Source: Flavobacterium shii (GTDB taxonomy: Bacteria > Bacteroidota > Bacteroidia > Flavobacteriales > Flavobacteriaceae). From it: a stretch of 64,000 nt of DNA. The stretch is from NCBI RefSeq assembly GCF_025847235.1, contig NZ_JAOZEW010000019.1, positions 1-64,000 of the forward strand, written 5' to 3'. The first letter of the stretch is position 1; each line of letters starts with the position of its first letter. Positions 19,446 to 27,186 of this stretch are shown piece after piece. Made by a program: the position numbers and the translations under genes. The notes beneath the pieces are model-generated. The model was not told where the DNA came from and made no database searches. It saw nothing but the letters and a program-made list of their open reading frames with translations.

Positions 19446-19702
19446 GATTATATTTTAACAGTTTTTTTATCAGGATAGTTTGGTAAATGATACAATAGTT
19501 AGAACCATTTTGCTTTATTTTTTTAGAGATTTAATCATTCTTTTTGATCATAAAGCAACATTACCTTAACAGTTGAATTTATATTCATAGGTTTTTTATT
19601 ATAAAAATAACTATTTAGAGTTTGTAAGCCTTTTTTCCTTAATAATTATATAATATTATTGCGGCTTTTTAGTAACAATAGATTTGTCTTGGTCTTTTAA
19701 TT
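19446..19702. other. AT-rich leader of the Oar-like receptor gene
   Basis: The non-coding gap from 19387 to 19702 is 316 bases. After the terminator it shows no reading frame. A weak AAGCC...GGCTT pair encloses an AT palindrome (about 19627-19670). I see no box matching TAnnTTTG exactly. Confidence 0.4.
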
Positions 19703-22700
19703 ATGAATTTATTTTACAAAAAAAACAAGGCTATGTTAAAAGTTATTTCAACGGGAATTCTCTTACTTGTATTTGGTGCATTATCTGCGCAAATTACAAC
19801 TTCTTCAGTCTCAGGTAAAATATCAGATGGGTCGAGGCCTTTATCTGATGCAATTGTTAAAATGAGACACGTACCAACTAATACAGTTTACGAAACTACT
19901 ACAGATGCAAAGGGTCAGTATAGTATCGAAAACATGGATGTTGGTGGACCTTATACTATCTCAATATCTAGTTTGGGAGTAAAGGATTATTCGGCTTCAT
20001 CAATTCAATTGGCATTAGGGACTAATGATTTGCCACTTATTTCGGTTCAAACCCTTGAAATCGCCCTTGGAGAGGTTACTATTATAGGAAAAAAATCTTC
20101 AGGAAAAGGAGGGTCTACCAATATTAACGAGAAGCAAATAAATGATCTACCTATTATAAATAGAGGGATTCAGGATGTTACAAAATTAGTTCCACAGAGT
20201 TCTAATAATTCATTTGCAGGAACAAATTTCAGATACAACAACGTTACTATCGATGGATCTATTAATAATGATGCAATAGGATTTAGTCCTTCATTAGGTG
20301 GGCAATCAGGAACATCGGGAATGCCGGGAAGTAGTACGCGTTCTAACTCTATTAGCTTAGATGCTATACAGGATGTTCAGGTTTATATTGCTCCTTATGA
20401 TGTAAAATTGGGTAATTTCTTAGGCGGAAGTATAAATGCAGTTACTCGTAGCGGATCTAACAGAGTTACAGGTTCTGTTTACAGTTATGGTCGTAATGCC
20501 GATATGACTGGTAGGAATACGGCAGGTGATAATGCTAAAATGCCAAATGCGTTTCAAGATTATCAATCAGGTTTTAGAGTAGGATTTCCTATTATCAAGG
20601 ATAAATTATTCTTCTTTACAAATGCAGAATATGCAGAAAGAACAGATCCTATTTTTTACAATGCAGGCGATAAAGATGCAAATGGTAATTTAGGAGCTTT
20701 AGTAGATGCCACAACAGCACAATCAATAGCTAGCTTTGTGAAAAACAAATACGGCTTTGATGCCGGTAGCTTTGACTCTTTTAATAATTATGCAAAAAGT
20801 AAAAAGTTTTTCAATAAAGTAGATTGGAAAATAAATGCTAACAATTCGATTTCATTAAGAAATAACTCAGTTTTTTCTGAAGCTTCAAACTTAGAAAGAG
20901 ATGCTGCAAACTTTAGGTTTTCTAGCATGAACTTTATCCAGAAAAATAATTCTATTAGTACGGTTCTTGAGTTTAAGACTCGTTTTAATAATAATTTGTC
21001 TAACTCATTTATTGCAGGATATTCTACTATAAAAGATTACCGTGAGCCTACTTCTAATAATTATATGTTTCCACAAGTTGAAATAGGATATAATGGAGGA
21101 ACAATATTTTTAGGAAATGATAGAGAGGCTACTGTTTTCAATATGAAGCAAAACACAATAGAGTTTACAGATAATCTTACCTATAAAGTAAATAATCATA
21201 CTTTCTTAATAGGAACTCATAATGAGATATATGATATTAATTATGGTTTTGTAAATTCATTAAATGGAAGGGTTTCTTATAAATCGCTTGCCGATTTCTA
21301 TAACGCATTACCTTCAAGAGTTCGGGGAACATATCCTTTTGATAATTCCTCAAGAGATGATTTGTTTAATAATCCTTATGCAAAGTTTAAGATTGGTCTT
21401 CATAGTTTGTATTTGCAAGATGAAATTAAAGTAGGAACAAAGCTTAAAATAACTCCGGGAATAAGATTAGATTATGCCAATTTGCCTAATAAACCAACTT
21501 TAAGCGATAAAGTACAAAACTCCCCTGCCGATCCTAATTACGGTACAACATATACTTATACGCCACTAAGCGAAATAAAAAATAACTATTTCAGCACAGT
21601 ATCATTTTCTCCTAGATTTGGATTTACTTACAATGTATTTGATGATAAATCACTTGTTATTAGAGGTGGATCTGGAGTGTTTACAGGAAGAATTCCTTTT
21701 GCATGGTTAGGTTATGCTTATTATAATGATGGAGTAGGTTTTGGAAGTTATGACAAAAATAATTTAACTCCTGCCCAAGTAGGTACTTTAGGAGATCCAT
21801 TGGCAACAAATGGATTAAATAATTATCATGATGCTACGCCAAAAGTACAGGCGGATCTTATCGATAATAAATTTAAAATGCCACAAATTTGGAGGAATTC
21901 ATTGGCATTTGATTACACAGTATCTGGATATAAATTTACAGTAGAAGGAATTTATACTAAAGTAATTCAGGATTTATTATTCCAACAAGTGAATAAGACA
22001 GATAATCCTACTTATTTTTCTTATGATGTAAATCATCAAATGCCTATTTACTCGGCTAATATAAATAGTGCTTTCTCTAATGCTTATATGTTATCAAACA
22101 CAAATAAAGGATACCGTTATAGTTTAACAGCGCAAATTTCTAAGACGTATGACTTTGGTTTAAATTTCTTTGCTGCATATACTTATGGAGAAGCAAAAGA
22201 TATTACAAACGGAATTAGAAACTCTATGGAAAGTAACTGGCAAATGAATCAGTCTTTGACTCCGAATGATCCACAGCTTGCAACATCGAATTTTAATATA
22301 AAACATCGAATTGTATCGAATGTTGGGTATTCTTTTAACCTTGCCAAAAATAATAGACTAACAACCAGTTTGTATTTTAATGCACAATCGGGTAATCCAT
22401 TTACTTGGGGATTTGTAAATTCTACAATTGCTGGAACAGGTCAGGCAGCAGGGTTGGCTTATGTATTTAAAGATGCAGCCGAAGCAGCAAAATATATCGG
22501 TGTAAGCAATGCAGGAGTTCCAAGCGCAACGGCAGGACAACAAGTAGCAGATTATGAGAGTTTCGTAAACGGTAATCCATATTTAAAAAGTAGAAGAGGT
22601 CAGTTTACAGAAAGAAATGGAGCAGAAACTCCTTGGAATATCCAAGCAGATTTTAGAATAATGGATGAGTTTAATATTCGTGATAAAAGAGATTTTAATC

Positions 22701-22954
22701 ACAATTTACAATTCTCATTAAGTATTATTAATGTTGGAAATGCGATTAATAAAAACTGGGGAAGAAGTTATTTTGTACCAAATACATTTAACTCAACTTC
22801 AAGTGTAGGTCTTACAAAATCTGGGAATATTGGAGGAGCAGCAACAGGAGATCCAACTTACACATTTAGTAAACCAACAACAACACCATATACAATTGAT
22901 CAATTTGCTTCAAGATTTCAAGCGCAGTTTGGTGTGAGATATACATTCATATAG
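19703..22954 (+). CDS. Oar-like TonB-dependent outer-membrane receptor
   Basis: This 1083-residue protein has a signal peptide ending near LSAQ (about residue 29), then a carboxypeptidase-regulatory-like domain (about 33-115, VSGKISDGSRPLSDAIVKM). A plug follows with NEKQINDLPIINRGIQDVTKLVPQ and a TRSGSNRVTGSVY segment. A large barrel ends in FQAQFGVRYTFI. This is the organization of Oar/OmpA-related TonB receptors, which lack a SusD partner, and none is present here. An internal Met at residue 11 is an alternative start. Substrate is unknown; nearness to the starch locus may be chance, since strong terminators flank it. Confidence 0.88.
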   Translation: MNLFYKKNKAMLKVISTGILLLVFGALSAQITTSSVSGKISDGSRPLSDAIVKMRHVPTNTVYETTTDAKGQYSIENMDVGGPYTISISSLGVKDYSASSIQLALGTNDLPLISVQTLEIALGEVTIIGKKSSGKGGSTNINEKQINDLPIINRGIQDVTKLVPQSSNNSFAGTNFRYNNVTIDGSINNDAIGFSPSLGGQSGTSGMPGSSTRSNSISLDAIQDVQVYIAPYDVKLGNFLGGSINAVTRSGSNRVTGSVYSYGRNADMTGRNTAGDNAKMPNAFQDYQSGFRVGFPIIKDKLFFFTNAEYAERTDPIFYNAGDKDANGNLGALVDATTAQSIASFVKNKYGFDAGSFDSFNNYAKSKKFFNKVDWKINANNSISLRNNSVFSEASNLERDAANFRFSSMNFIQKNNSISTVLEFKTRFNNNLSNSFIAGYSTIKDYREPTSNNYMFPQVEIGYNGGTIFLGNDREATVFNMKQNTIEFTDNLTYKVNNHTFLIGTHNEIYDINYGFVNSLNGRVSYKSLADFYNALPSRVRGTYPFDNSSRDDLFNNPYAKFKIGLHSLYLQDEIKVGTKLKITPGIRLDYANLPNKPTLSDKVQNSPADPNYGTTYTYTPLSEIKNNYFSTVSFSPRFGFTYNVFDDKSLVIRGGSGVFTGRIPFAWLGYAYYNDGVGFGSYDKNNLTPAQVGTLGDPLATNGLNNYHDATPKVQADLIDNKFKMPQIWRNSLAFDYTVSGYKFTVEGIYTKVIQDLLFQQVNKTDNPTYFSYDVNHQMPIYSANINSAFSNAYMLSNTNKGYRYSLTAQISKTYDFGLNFFAAYTYGEAKDITNGIRNSMESNWQMNQSLTPNDPQLATSNFNIKHRIVSNVGYSFNLAKNNRLTTSLYFNAQSGNPFTWGFVNSTIAGTGQAAGLAYVFKDAAEAAKYIGVSNAGVPSATAGQQVADYESFVNGNPYLKSRRGQFTERNGAETPWNIQADFRIMDEFNIRDKRDFNHNLQFSLSIINVGNAINKNWGRSYFVPNTFNSTSSVGLTKSGNIGGAATGDPTYTFSKPTTTPYTIDQFASRFQAQFGVRYTFI

Positions 22955-23019
22955 TTCCAAGTACTTTAGAGTACATTGAACAGAAAATAGATTACATAAA
23001 ATGTTTTGTTAATTAGCTC

Positions 23020-23051
23020 AAAGCTGTCTATAAGTAATTATAGGCAGCTTT
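23020..23051 (+). terminator. Terminator after the Oar-like gene
   Basis: Arms AAAGCTGTCTATA (23020-23032) and TATAGGCAGCTTT (23039-23051) form a near-perfect stem followed by T bases. The stem sequence is nearly the same as the terminator at 19404-19439. Confidence 0.8.
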
Positions 23052-23076
23052 TTGTTTTGTTATAATAAAGTATTCT

Positions 23077-23301
23077 TTATTCCTTTTTATCATATTCTCC
23101 AATCAAAGAAAAATAACCAAAAGTACCAAGCCCCAGAACAATTAATGGGGTAAGAATGAAAAGAATTATAATTCCGAAAACCAAATCATCTTGTTTTTCT
23201 GAGAACAGTTTAGGTAATCCAAATTCAAAAACACAAAAATAAGCTGCTGCGATAGATAGCATAATCCAAAGCATTCCTAATATACGTTTTAGTAGATTCA
23301 T
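23077..23301 (-). CDS. Small membrane protein of unknown function (DUF6814-like length)
   Basis: This protein of about 74 residues has two predicted transmembrane helices (MLWIMLSIAAAYFCVFEF and IIILFILTPLIVLGLGTFGYF) and a charged C-terminus. I use the ATG at 23301 because the longer frame would start inside the preceding transporter gene. It begins 10 bases after that transporter stops, so the two are almost certainly translated from one message. A role as an accessory subunit of the transporter is possible but unproven. I do not recognise the family with certainty. Confidence 0.7.
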   Translation of the reverse strand: MNLLKRILGMLWIMLSIAAAYFCVFEFGLPKLFSEKQDDLVFGIIILFILTPLIVLGLGTFGYFSLIGEYDKKE

Positions 23302-23311
23302 TTTGTGAAGA

Positions 23312-24811
23312 TTAAATGTGAGTATTTTTGTTACTGTTGTCAATGTAAATCATTCCGATAATAAAACATACCGAAGCGATAATAATGGGATACCAAAGAC
23401 CATCGAGATAAAAATCGGTTTTGCCTGCTTGTTTCGAATGAGTAACGAAATAGGTTGATATTGCGGGAAGTAAACCGCCAAAAATTCCATTGCCAACGTG
23501 ATAGGGTAAAGACATGGATGTATATCTAATTTTTGCCGGAAACATTTCTACTAAAAATGCTGCAATAGGACCATAAACCATAGTAACAAAAATAACCTGA
23601 ACGAATACAAGAAATACCAATATCCATTTGTCGTGGGAGTTAATAGTAATCGTTAGCTGAGTTTCGAGATCTGTTTTTTTAGTTTCAATATGGCTTATCA
23701 GTTTTTCTGTTGAGATTGTGCCGTCTGAGTATTCATTGTTTGTAATAACATAGAATTCTTTCTTGTCGGTGTTCGTAGATTCGTTTTTAGATGTTTTCGA
23801 GATAACTTTATTTTTCAGATTTACTGTTTCATACATTTGTTTGTAAATAGGTCTGTAGAGTAAAATTGCTAATAGCATTCCGCCCATCATAATGTATTTT
23901 CGCCCTATTTTGTCACTCAGCCATCCGAAAACTATAAAAAACGGAGTTCCGAGTAATAATGCAATTCCTAGTAGTTCATCTACCTGAGAAGATTCAATGC
24001 TCATTACTGTTTTCATAAAACTCATGGCATAAAACTGACCAGTATACCAAACAACACCTTGACCCATTGTTGCGCCAAATAGAGCAAGTAATACAAACTT
24101 TAAGTTATATCTGTTTCCGAAACTTTCTTTTAATGGATTTACACTTATACTTCCTTCTTTTTTCGCTTTAGCAAAAACAGGAGATTCATCCATATTTTTT
24201 CGAATTAAATAGGAAACACCAACCATAATAATAGAGACCCAAAAAGGAACACGCCATCCCCAAGTATCAAATGCTTCTGACGAAAGGGTATTTTTTGTGA
24301 TTAAAATAACCATCAAAGAAATAAAAAGCCCAACAGTTGCAGTAGTCTGAATCCAGGAAGTCCAATAACCACGTTGACCTACAGGGGCATGTTCGGCAAC
24401 ATAAGTAGCTGCGCCACCATATTCTCCACCAAGCGCAAGACCTTGAAGTAAACGTAAAATCAAAACTAATAATGGTGCCATGAAACCAATAGTTTCATAA
24501 CTCGGAATACATCCAATTAAGAAAGTAGAACAGCCCATTAATAATAAGGTTGCCATAAAAGTATATTTTCTTCCGATTAAGTCTCCAAGGCGTCCAAAGA
24601 ATAGAGCGCCAAAAGGGCGAACAACAAATCCTGCTGCAAATGTGGCTAAAGTGGCCAAAAAAGATGCTGTTGGATTGTCGGAAGGAAAGAATTTAGTCGA
24701 GATAACTACCGCTAAACTCCCAAAAATATAAAAATCATACCATTCAATCATTGTGCCCATAGAAGAGGCAGAGATAACTTTCCAGATTCCTTTTGTAGAT
24801 GTATTACTCAT
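23312..24811 (-). CDS. MHS-type MFS transporter (ProP/KgtP/shikimate-like)
   Basis: This 499-residue inner-membrane metabolite:proton symporter has the signature SSMGTMIEWYDFYIFGSLA at residues 16-34, the GRLGDLIGRKYTF loop near 75, and LRLLQGLALGGEYGGAATYVAEH near 120-142, all typical of the MHS subfamily. Substrates in that family include proline/betaine, dicarboxylates and shikimate; none can be chosen here. An added hydrophilic segment of about 70 residues (about 322-392) lies between helices and is unusual. A small membrane protein gene follows 10 bases downstream. Confidence 0.88.
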   Translation of the reverse strand: MSNTSTKGIWKVISASSMGTMIEWYDFYIFGSLAVVISTKFFPSDNPTASFLATLATFAAGFVVRPFGALFFGRLGDLIGRKYTFMATLLLMGCSTFLIGCIPSYETIGFMAPLLVLILRLLQGLALGGEYGGAATYVAEHAPVGQRGYWTSWIQTTATVGLFISLMVILITKNTLSSEAFDTWGWRVPFWVSIIMVGVSYLIRKNMDESPVFAKAKKEGSISVNPLKESFGNRYNLKFVLLALFGATMGQGVVWYTGQFYAMSFMKTVMSIESSQVDELLGIALLLGTPFFIVFGWLSDKIGRKYIMMGGMLLAILLYRPIYKQMYETVNLKNKVISKTSKNESTNTDKKEFYVITNNEYSDGTISTEKLISHIETKKTDLETQLTITINSHDKWILVFLVFVQVIFVTMVYGPIAAFLVEMFPAKIRYTSMSLPYHVGNGIFGGLLPAISTYFVTHSKQAGKTDFYLDGLWYPIIIASVCFIIGMIYIDNSNKNTHI

Positions 24812-25257
24812 GTATTAGTATTAAAGTGTCTGTTGATTTGTGCTTTAAAAATCAATATGATTATTATTTTACTAAAATAGAATATAAAAAGATTATTATT
24901 CGGCACTTTTTTAACAAAAAGTAATTAATTTATTGCTTTTGATTTTTTGTGGTAAATGTGCTGGGAAATATGGGGATTACAGATAGTTTAATCGTGAAGT
25001 TTATTTTTTCCTGAACCTTAAGTTTTTGAGGTACGAGGAATTTTTTCAAGAAACCTATATACGGTATTCTTAAATTGTCAAGTTATTAGTGGAAATTCTT
25101 TGACTCTGCTTAGAAAGACAATATTGTGGCTGTATTGTGGGGAGGTTTTGGACTCAGTTCTGGTTTTAGTTCTTATCTGTTATCTTTTTTATCTTAGAAC
25201 TTAAGAGACTTTGTGTATTAAAATATTAAAGAAGTAATTCGGAAATAAATAAAAACA
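24812..25257. other. Non-coding spacer upstream of the MHS transporter
   Basis: No coding frame, tRNA or clear promoter box was found in this stretch of about 450 bases. Its right side runs into the duplicated tRNA terminator at 25259. It may be decayed sequence of an insertion. Confidence 0.4.
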
Positions 25258-25258
25258 C

Positions 25259-25298
25259 AAAAACCACTCGAGTTGAGTGGTTTTTGTGGTACCTCCAG
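25259..25298 (-). repeat. Duplicate of tRNA-Phe 3' end plus terminator
   Basis: These 40 bases are identical to 25639-25678. They contain the terminator hairpin (AAAACCACTC/GAGTGGTTTT) and the last 12 bases of tRNA-Phe (acceptor strand, discriminator and start of the T-arm). Beyond them the sequence leaves the tRNA and enters a TCCCGA-4-TCGGGA-type hairpin at about 25299-25316, then a short CCAGGGA word shared with the T-arm. This copy closes the GIY-YIG gene on its 3' side. Confidence 0.8.
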
Positions 25299-25328
25299 TC
25301 CCGAGGCTTCGGGAGAGCCAGGGATAAA

Positions 25329-25616
25329 TTATGATTTTCTTTTAGATAGGATATCTTTTAAAATAGATGGGTCAGCAATTATTTTATTGTTAAATACTTT
25401 GCTTTTCATTCTTTTAATAAATTGTTCTAAATAAATAGCTTCTTTTTTATCAACGCAATTAAAAGTTAAAACAATTTTCCAGTCATCAGCTACTTTAGTA
25501 AATGAATTTGAATAGAAATGTTTTTGATGTTTTGAAATTCTATTGTCTATATCATTAGTTTCTCCAATATAGAATTTCTGACATGAATCGGAGTAAATGA
25601 TGTATAAATAATGCAT
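25329..25616 (-). CDS. GIY-YIG family endonuclease domain protein (URI/UvrC-type)
   Basis: This 95-residue single-domain nuclease has YLYIIYS at 3-9 in place of GIY, YIG at 16-18, Arg26 in the following helix, and a Glu in YLEQFIKRMKS near 74, giving the catalytic Tyr/Tyr/Arg/Glu set. The open frame extends upstream through tRNA-Phe, but that part is tRNA sequence; the ATG at 25616 begins the conserved domain. The gene lies 22 bases beyond the tRNA-Phe terminator on the same strand and is bracketed by 40-bp direct copies of the tRNA end. Function is unknown; a homing or integrating cassette is an inference. Confidence 0.85.
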   Translation of the reverse strand: MHYLYIIYSDSCQKFYIGETNDIDNRISKHQKHFYSNSFTKVADDWKIVLTFNCVDKKEAIYLEQFIKRMKSKVFNNKIIADPSILKDILSKRKS

Positions 25617-25638
25617 TTTTGAAAAGTATATAAAACAA

Positions 25639-25678
25639 AAAAACCACTCGAGTTGAGTGGTTTTTGTGGTACCTCCAG
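25639..25678 (-). repeat. tRNA-Phe 3' end plus terminator (original copy of 40-bp direct repeat)
   Basis: This exact 40-base match to 25259-25298 is offset by 380 bases. It covers the 3' end of the functional tRNA-Phe and its hairpin terminator. Confidence 0.85.
25640..25664 (-). terminator. Terminator of tRNA-Phe copy 1
   Basis: Arms AAAACCACTC (25640-25649) and GAGTGGTTTT (25655-25664) with a 5-base loop lie 3 bases after the tRNA 3' end on the minus strand and are followed by T bases. The same hairpin recurs at 25260-25284. Confidence 0.8.
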
Positions 25679-25739
25679 GGATCGAACCAGGGACACATGG
25701 ATTTTCAGTCCATTGCTCTACCATCTGAGCTAAGGTACC
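25667..25739 (-). tRNA. tRNA-Phe (GAA), copy 1
   Basis: A 73-base cloverleaf has acceptor GGTACCT/AGGTACC, D-arm GCTC/GAGC, anticodon arm ATGGA-CTGAAAA-TCCAT with anticodon GAA, T-loop TTCGATC and discriminator A. CCA is not encoded. The T-stem CCTGG/CCTGG leaves a U-U mismatch at its middle pair. It is identical to the copy at 27098-27170. Confidence 0.97.
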
Positions 25740-25755
25740 TTGCTTGTTGCGGGTG

Positions 25756-25763
25756 CAAATATA
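25756..25763 (-). promoter_or_regulatory. -7 box of tRNA-Phe copy 1
   Basis: On the minus strand this reads TATATTTG, a full TAnnTTTG match, 17 bases before the mature tRNA. Unlike the second copy, no TTTG lies 19-20 bases upstream, because similarity between the two leaders ends just before that point. Confidence 0.55.
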
Positions 25764-26074
25764 GCATGTTTTTTTAGTTTATAAGCAGGTTACCATAATA
25801 AAATTAGCTAATTGTTTGGGAAGAGTTCGGGTATCGTACTTTAAAAACTTTAATATCATTAAGTTGGATTGATAATTAGTTTTAAATTATTTTGATAATA
25901 AAAGTGTTAATCTCTCAGATAGGTGCTTTTAATGTTGAAATAAAAGTTTTTAAAAGTCAGTTTAGAGACATGAGAAAGCTAAGATTGATCTCCTACGAAA
26001 GTAAATGATACCTTTTTTAGGACTTCTAAATTCTGAAATTAGAATTTTCTAGTTTAAATAAAGTATTTAACTTA

Positions 26075-26106
26075 TATCAAAATGATAAAATGGTATCATT
26101 TTGATA
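26075..26106. promoter_or_regulatory. Perfect 12-bp inverted repeat, candidate operator
   Basis: TATCAAAATGAT (26075-26086) and ATCATTTTGATA (26095-26106) are exact reverse complements around an 8-base spacer. It lies 180 bases before the GNAT start and is not followed by a T-run on either strand, so a protein-binding site fits better than a terminator. Confidence 0.4.
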
Positions 26107-26286
26107 GGTATATAAATAGGTTATGAATATTCTGTTGTTGTTGCAAATCGTGGATAAACAGGTTGCAGGAATTAAAGGTTGACTGCAATGTTGATATTGG
26201 TATATGATTTGGATATAATATTTTGTATTTCCAGTCCATTAGATATTTAGCATTATTAATAAAATAGGAAATGCGTTAAATCAAAT

Positions 26287-26958
26287 ATGAGAACCCAACA
26301 AAGTACCATAGATTTTTCAGGTAAAGATTTTTTGTTGCCTGAGCCATTTCCAGACCCATTGCCTGGAAAAATAAGCGTATTACTCAATAGTCAAAAGACA
26401 GAGGAATTACCGGATTTTATAATTGAAGTCGCCAACGCCGAGCATGTTCTTTGGGTAAAAGAAATTTGCGATGTAACCTTATCATCTGCTTTAGCCCGAG
26501 GAACAGGTATCGCTGGGCGCTCTCCTGAATCGCTAGAGGGAAAAATGAAAAAAGGCGAAGCGGTTATTGCTTTTGCATCAGATGGGAGATGGGCAGGTTT
26601 TGCTTTTCTCTCTTCTTGGGGTAATGGTCGTTATGTTTCTAATTCGGGATTAATAGTCGCACCAGAATTCAGACATACTGGTCTTGCGAAAAGGATTAAA
26701 ACAAAAATTTTCAGGTTGAGCTGTCAAAAATACCCTGAGGCAAGCATATTTAGTCTAACTACTGGATTGGCTGTAATGAAGATGAACCATGAACTCGGTT
26801 TTGAGCCAGTCACTTATTCAGAGTTAACAACCGATGGGGTTTTTTGGGAGAGTTGTAAGTCCTGTGTTAATTGCCCAATATTAATGAGTAAAGAAAGAAA
26901 AAACTGTTTATGTACAGCGATGCTGTATAACCCAAAACAGAAGAGATCCAGGATTTAA
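26287..26958 (+). CDS. GNAT acetyltransferase related to the Bacteroidota arginine-cluster enzyme
   Basis: This 223-residue protein has a GNAT core with the acetyl-CoA loop SGLIVAPEFRHTGLAKRIK at about 120-138. The region around 52-170 (VKEICDV, RGTGIAGRSPE, SLTTGLAVMKMNHELGF) resembles, from memory, the GNAT protein encoded beside argG/argC in many Bacteroidota, taken to be an N-acetylglutamate synthase. It adds an N-terminal tail of about 45 residues. A cysteine cluster at 190, 193, 196, 207 and 209 may bind metal. No arginine genes are nearby, so it is an orphan or paralogue lying between two tRNA-Phe genes. Substrate is uncertain. Confidence 0.8.
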   Translation: MRTQQSTIDFSGKDFLLPEPFPDPLPGKISVLLNSQKTEELPDFIIEVANAEHVLWVKEICDVTLSSALARGTGIAGRSPESLEGKMKKGEAVIAFASDGRWAGFAFLSSWGNGRYVSNSGLIVAPEFRHTGLAKRIKTKIFRLSCQKYPEASIFSLTTGLAVMKMNHELGFEPVTYSELTTDGVFWESCKSCVNCPILMSKERKNCLCTAMLYNPKQKRSRI

Positions 26959-26989
26959 CCGCAAAGAATCGAAAAGTTTAAAAAAAAAC

Positions 26990-27028
26990 AAGGTCCGCAA
27001 AGCTTAATAATCAAGCTTTGCGGACTTT
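26990..27028. terminator. Strong hairpin after the GNAT gene (repeat family)
   Basis: Arms AAGGTCCGCAAAGCTT (26990-27005) and AAGCTTTGCGGACTTT (27013-27028) pair at 15 of 16 positions around a 7-base loop. It may end GNAT transcription. The GCAAAGCTT core resembles bases 5-25 of the window, so it may also be a dispersed repeat. Confidence 0.6.
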
Positions 27029-27071
27029 GTGTAAATCTTAGTGATCTTTACAGTAAAATAGTTCAAACAAA

Positions 27072-27095
27072 AAACCCACTCGTTTGAGTGGGTTT
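27072..27095 (-). terminator. Terminator of tRNA-Phe copy 2
   Basis: Arms AAACCCACTC (27072-27081) and GAGTGGGTTT (27086-27095) lie directly after the tRNA on the minus strand. It is a diverged version of the copy 1 terminator (one added base pair, different loop). Confidence 0.8.
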
Positions 27096-27097
27096 CG

Positions 27098-27170
27098 TGG
27101 TACCTCCAGGGATCGAACCAGGGACACATGGATTTTCAGTCCATTGCTCTACCATCTGAGCTAAGGTACC
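27098..27170 (-). tRNA. tRNA-Phe (GAA), copy 2
   Basis: All 73 bases are identical to the copy at 25667-25739, including anticodon GAA and the T-stem U-U mismatch. The two genes are 1431 bases apart. The flanks are only similar for about 45 bases upstream and about 27 downstream, which points to a segmental duplication that has since diverged outside the tRNA. Confidence 0.97.
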
Positions 27171-27186
27171 GTGCTTGTTGCGGGTG

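Larger units (their letters stand above)
25740..26286. other. Spacer between tRNA-Phe copy 1 and the GNAT gene
   Basis: The stretch of about 550 bases has no convincing gene. Its left 45 bases match the leader of the other tRNA-Phe copy. A perfect 12-bp inverted repeat stands at 26075-26106. Confidence 0.5.

Noticed and set aside
25259..25678. CRISPR-like repeat-spacer arrangement
   Set aside because: There are only two copies of the 40-bp repeat, separated by a gene; the repeat is tRNA plus terminator sequence.
25617..25724. N-terminal extension of the GIY-YIG frame (36 residues starting MVEQWTENPC)
   Set aside because: These codons are the tRNA-Phe gene and its terminator read through; the conserved nuclease domain begins at the ATG at 25616.
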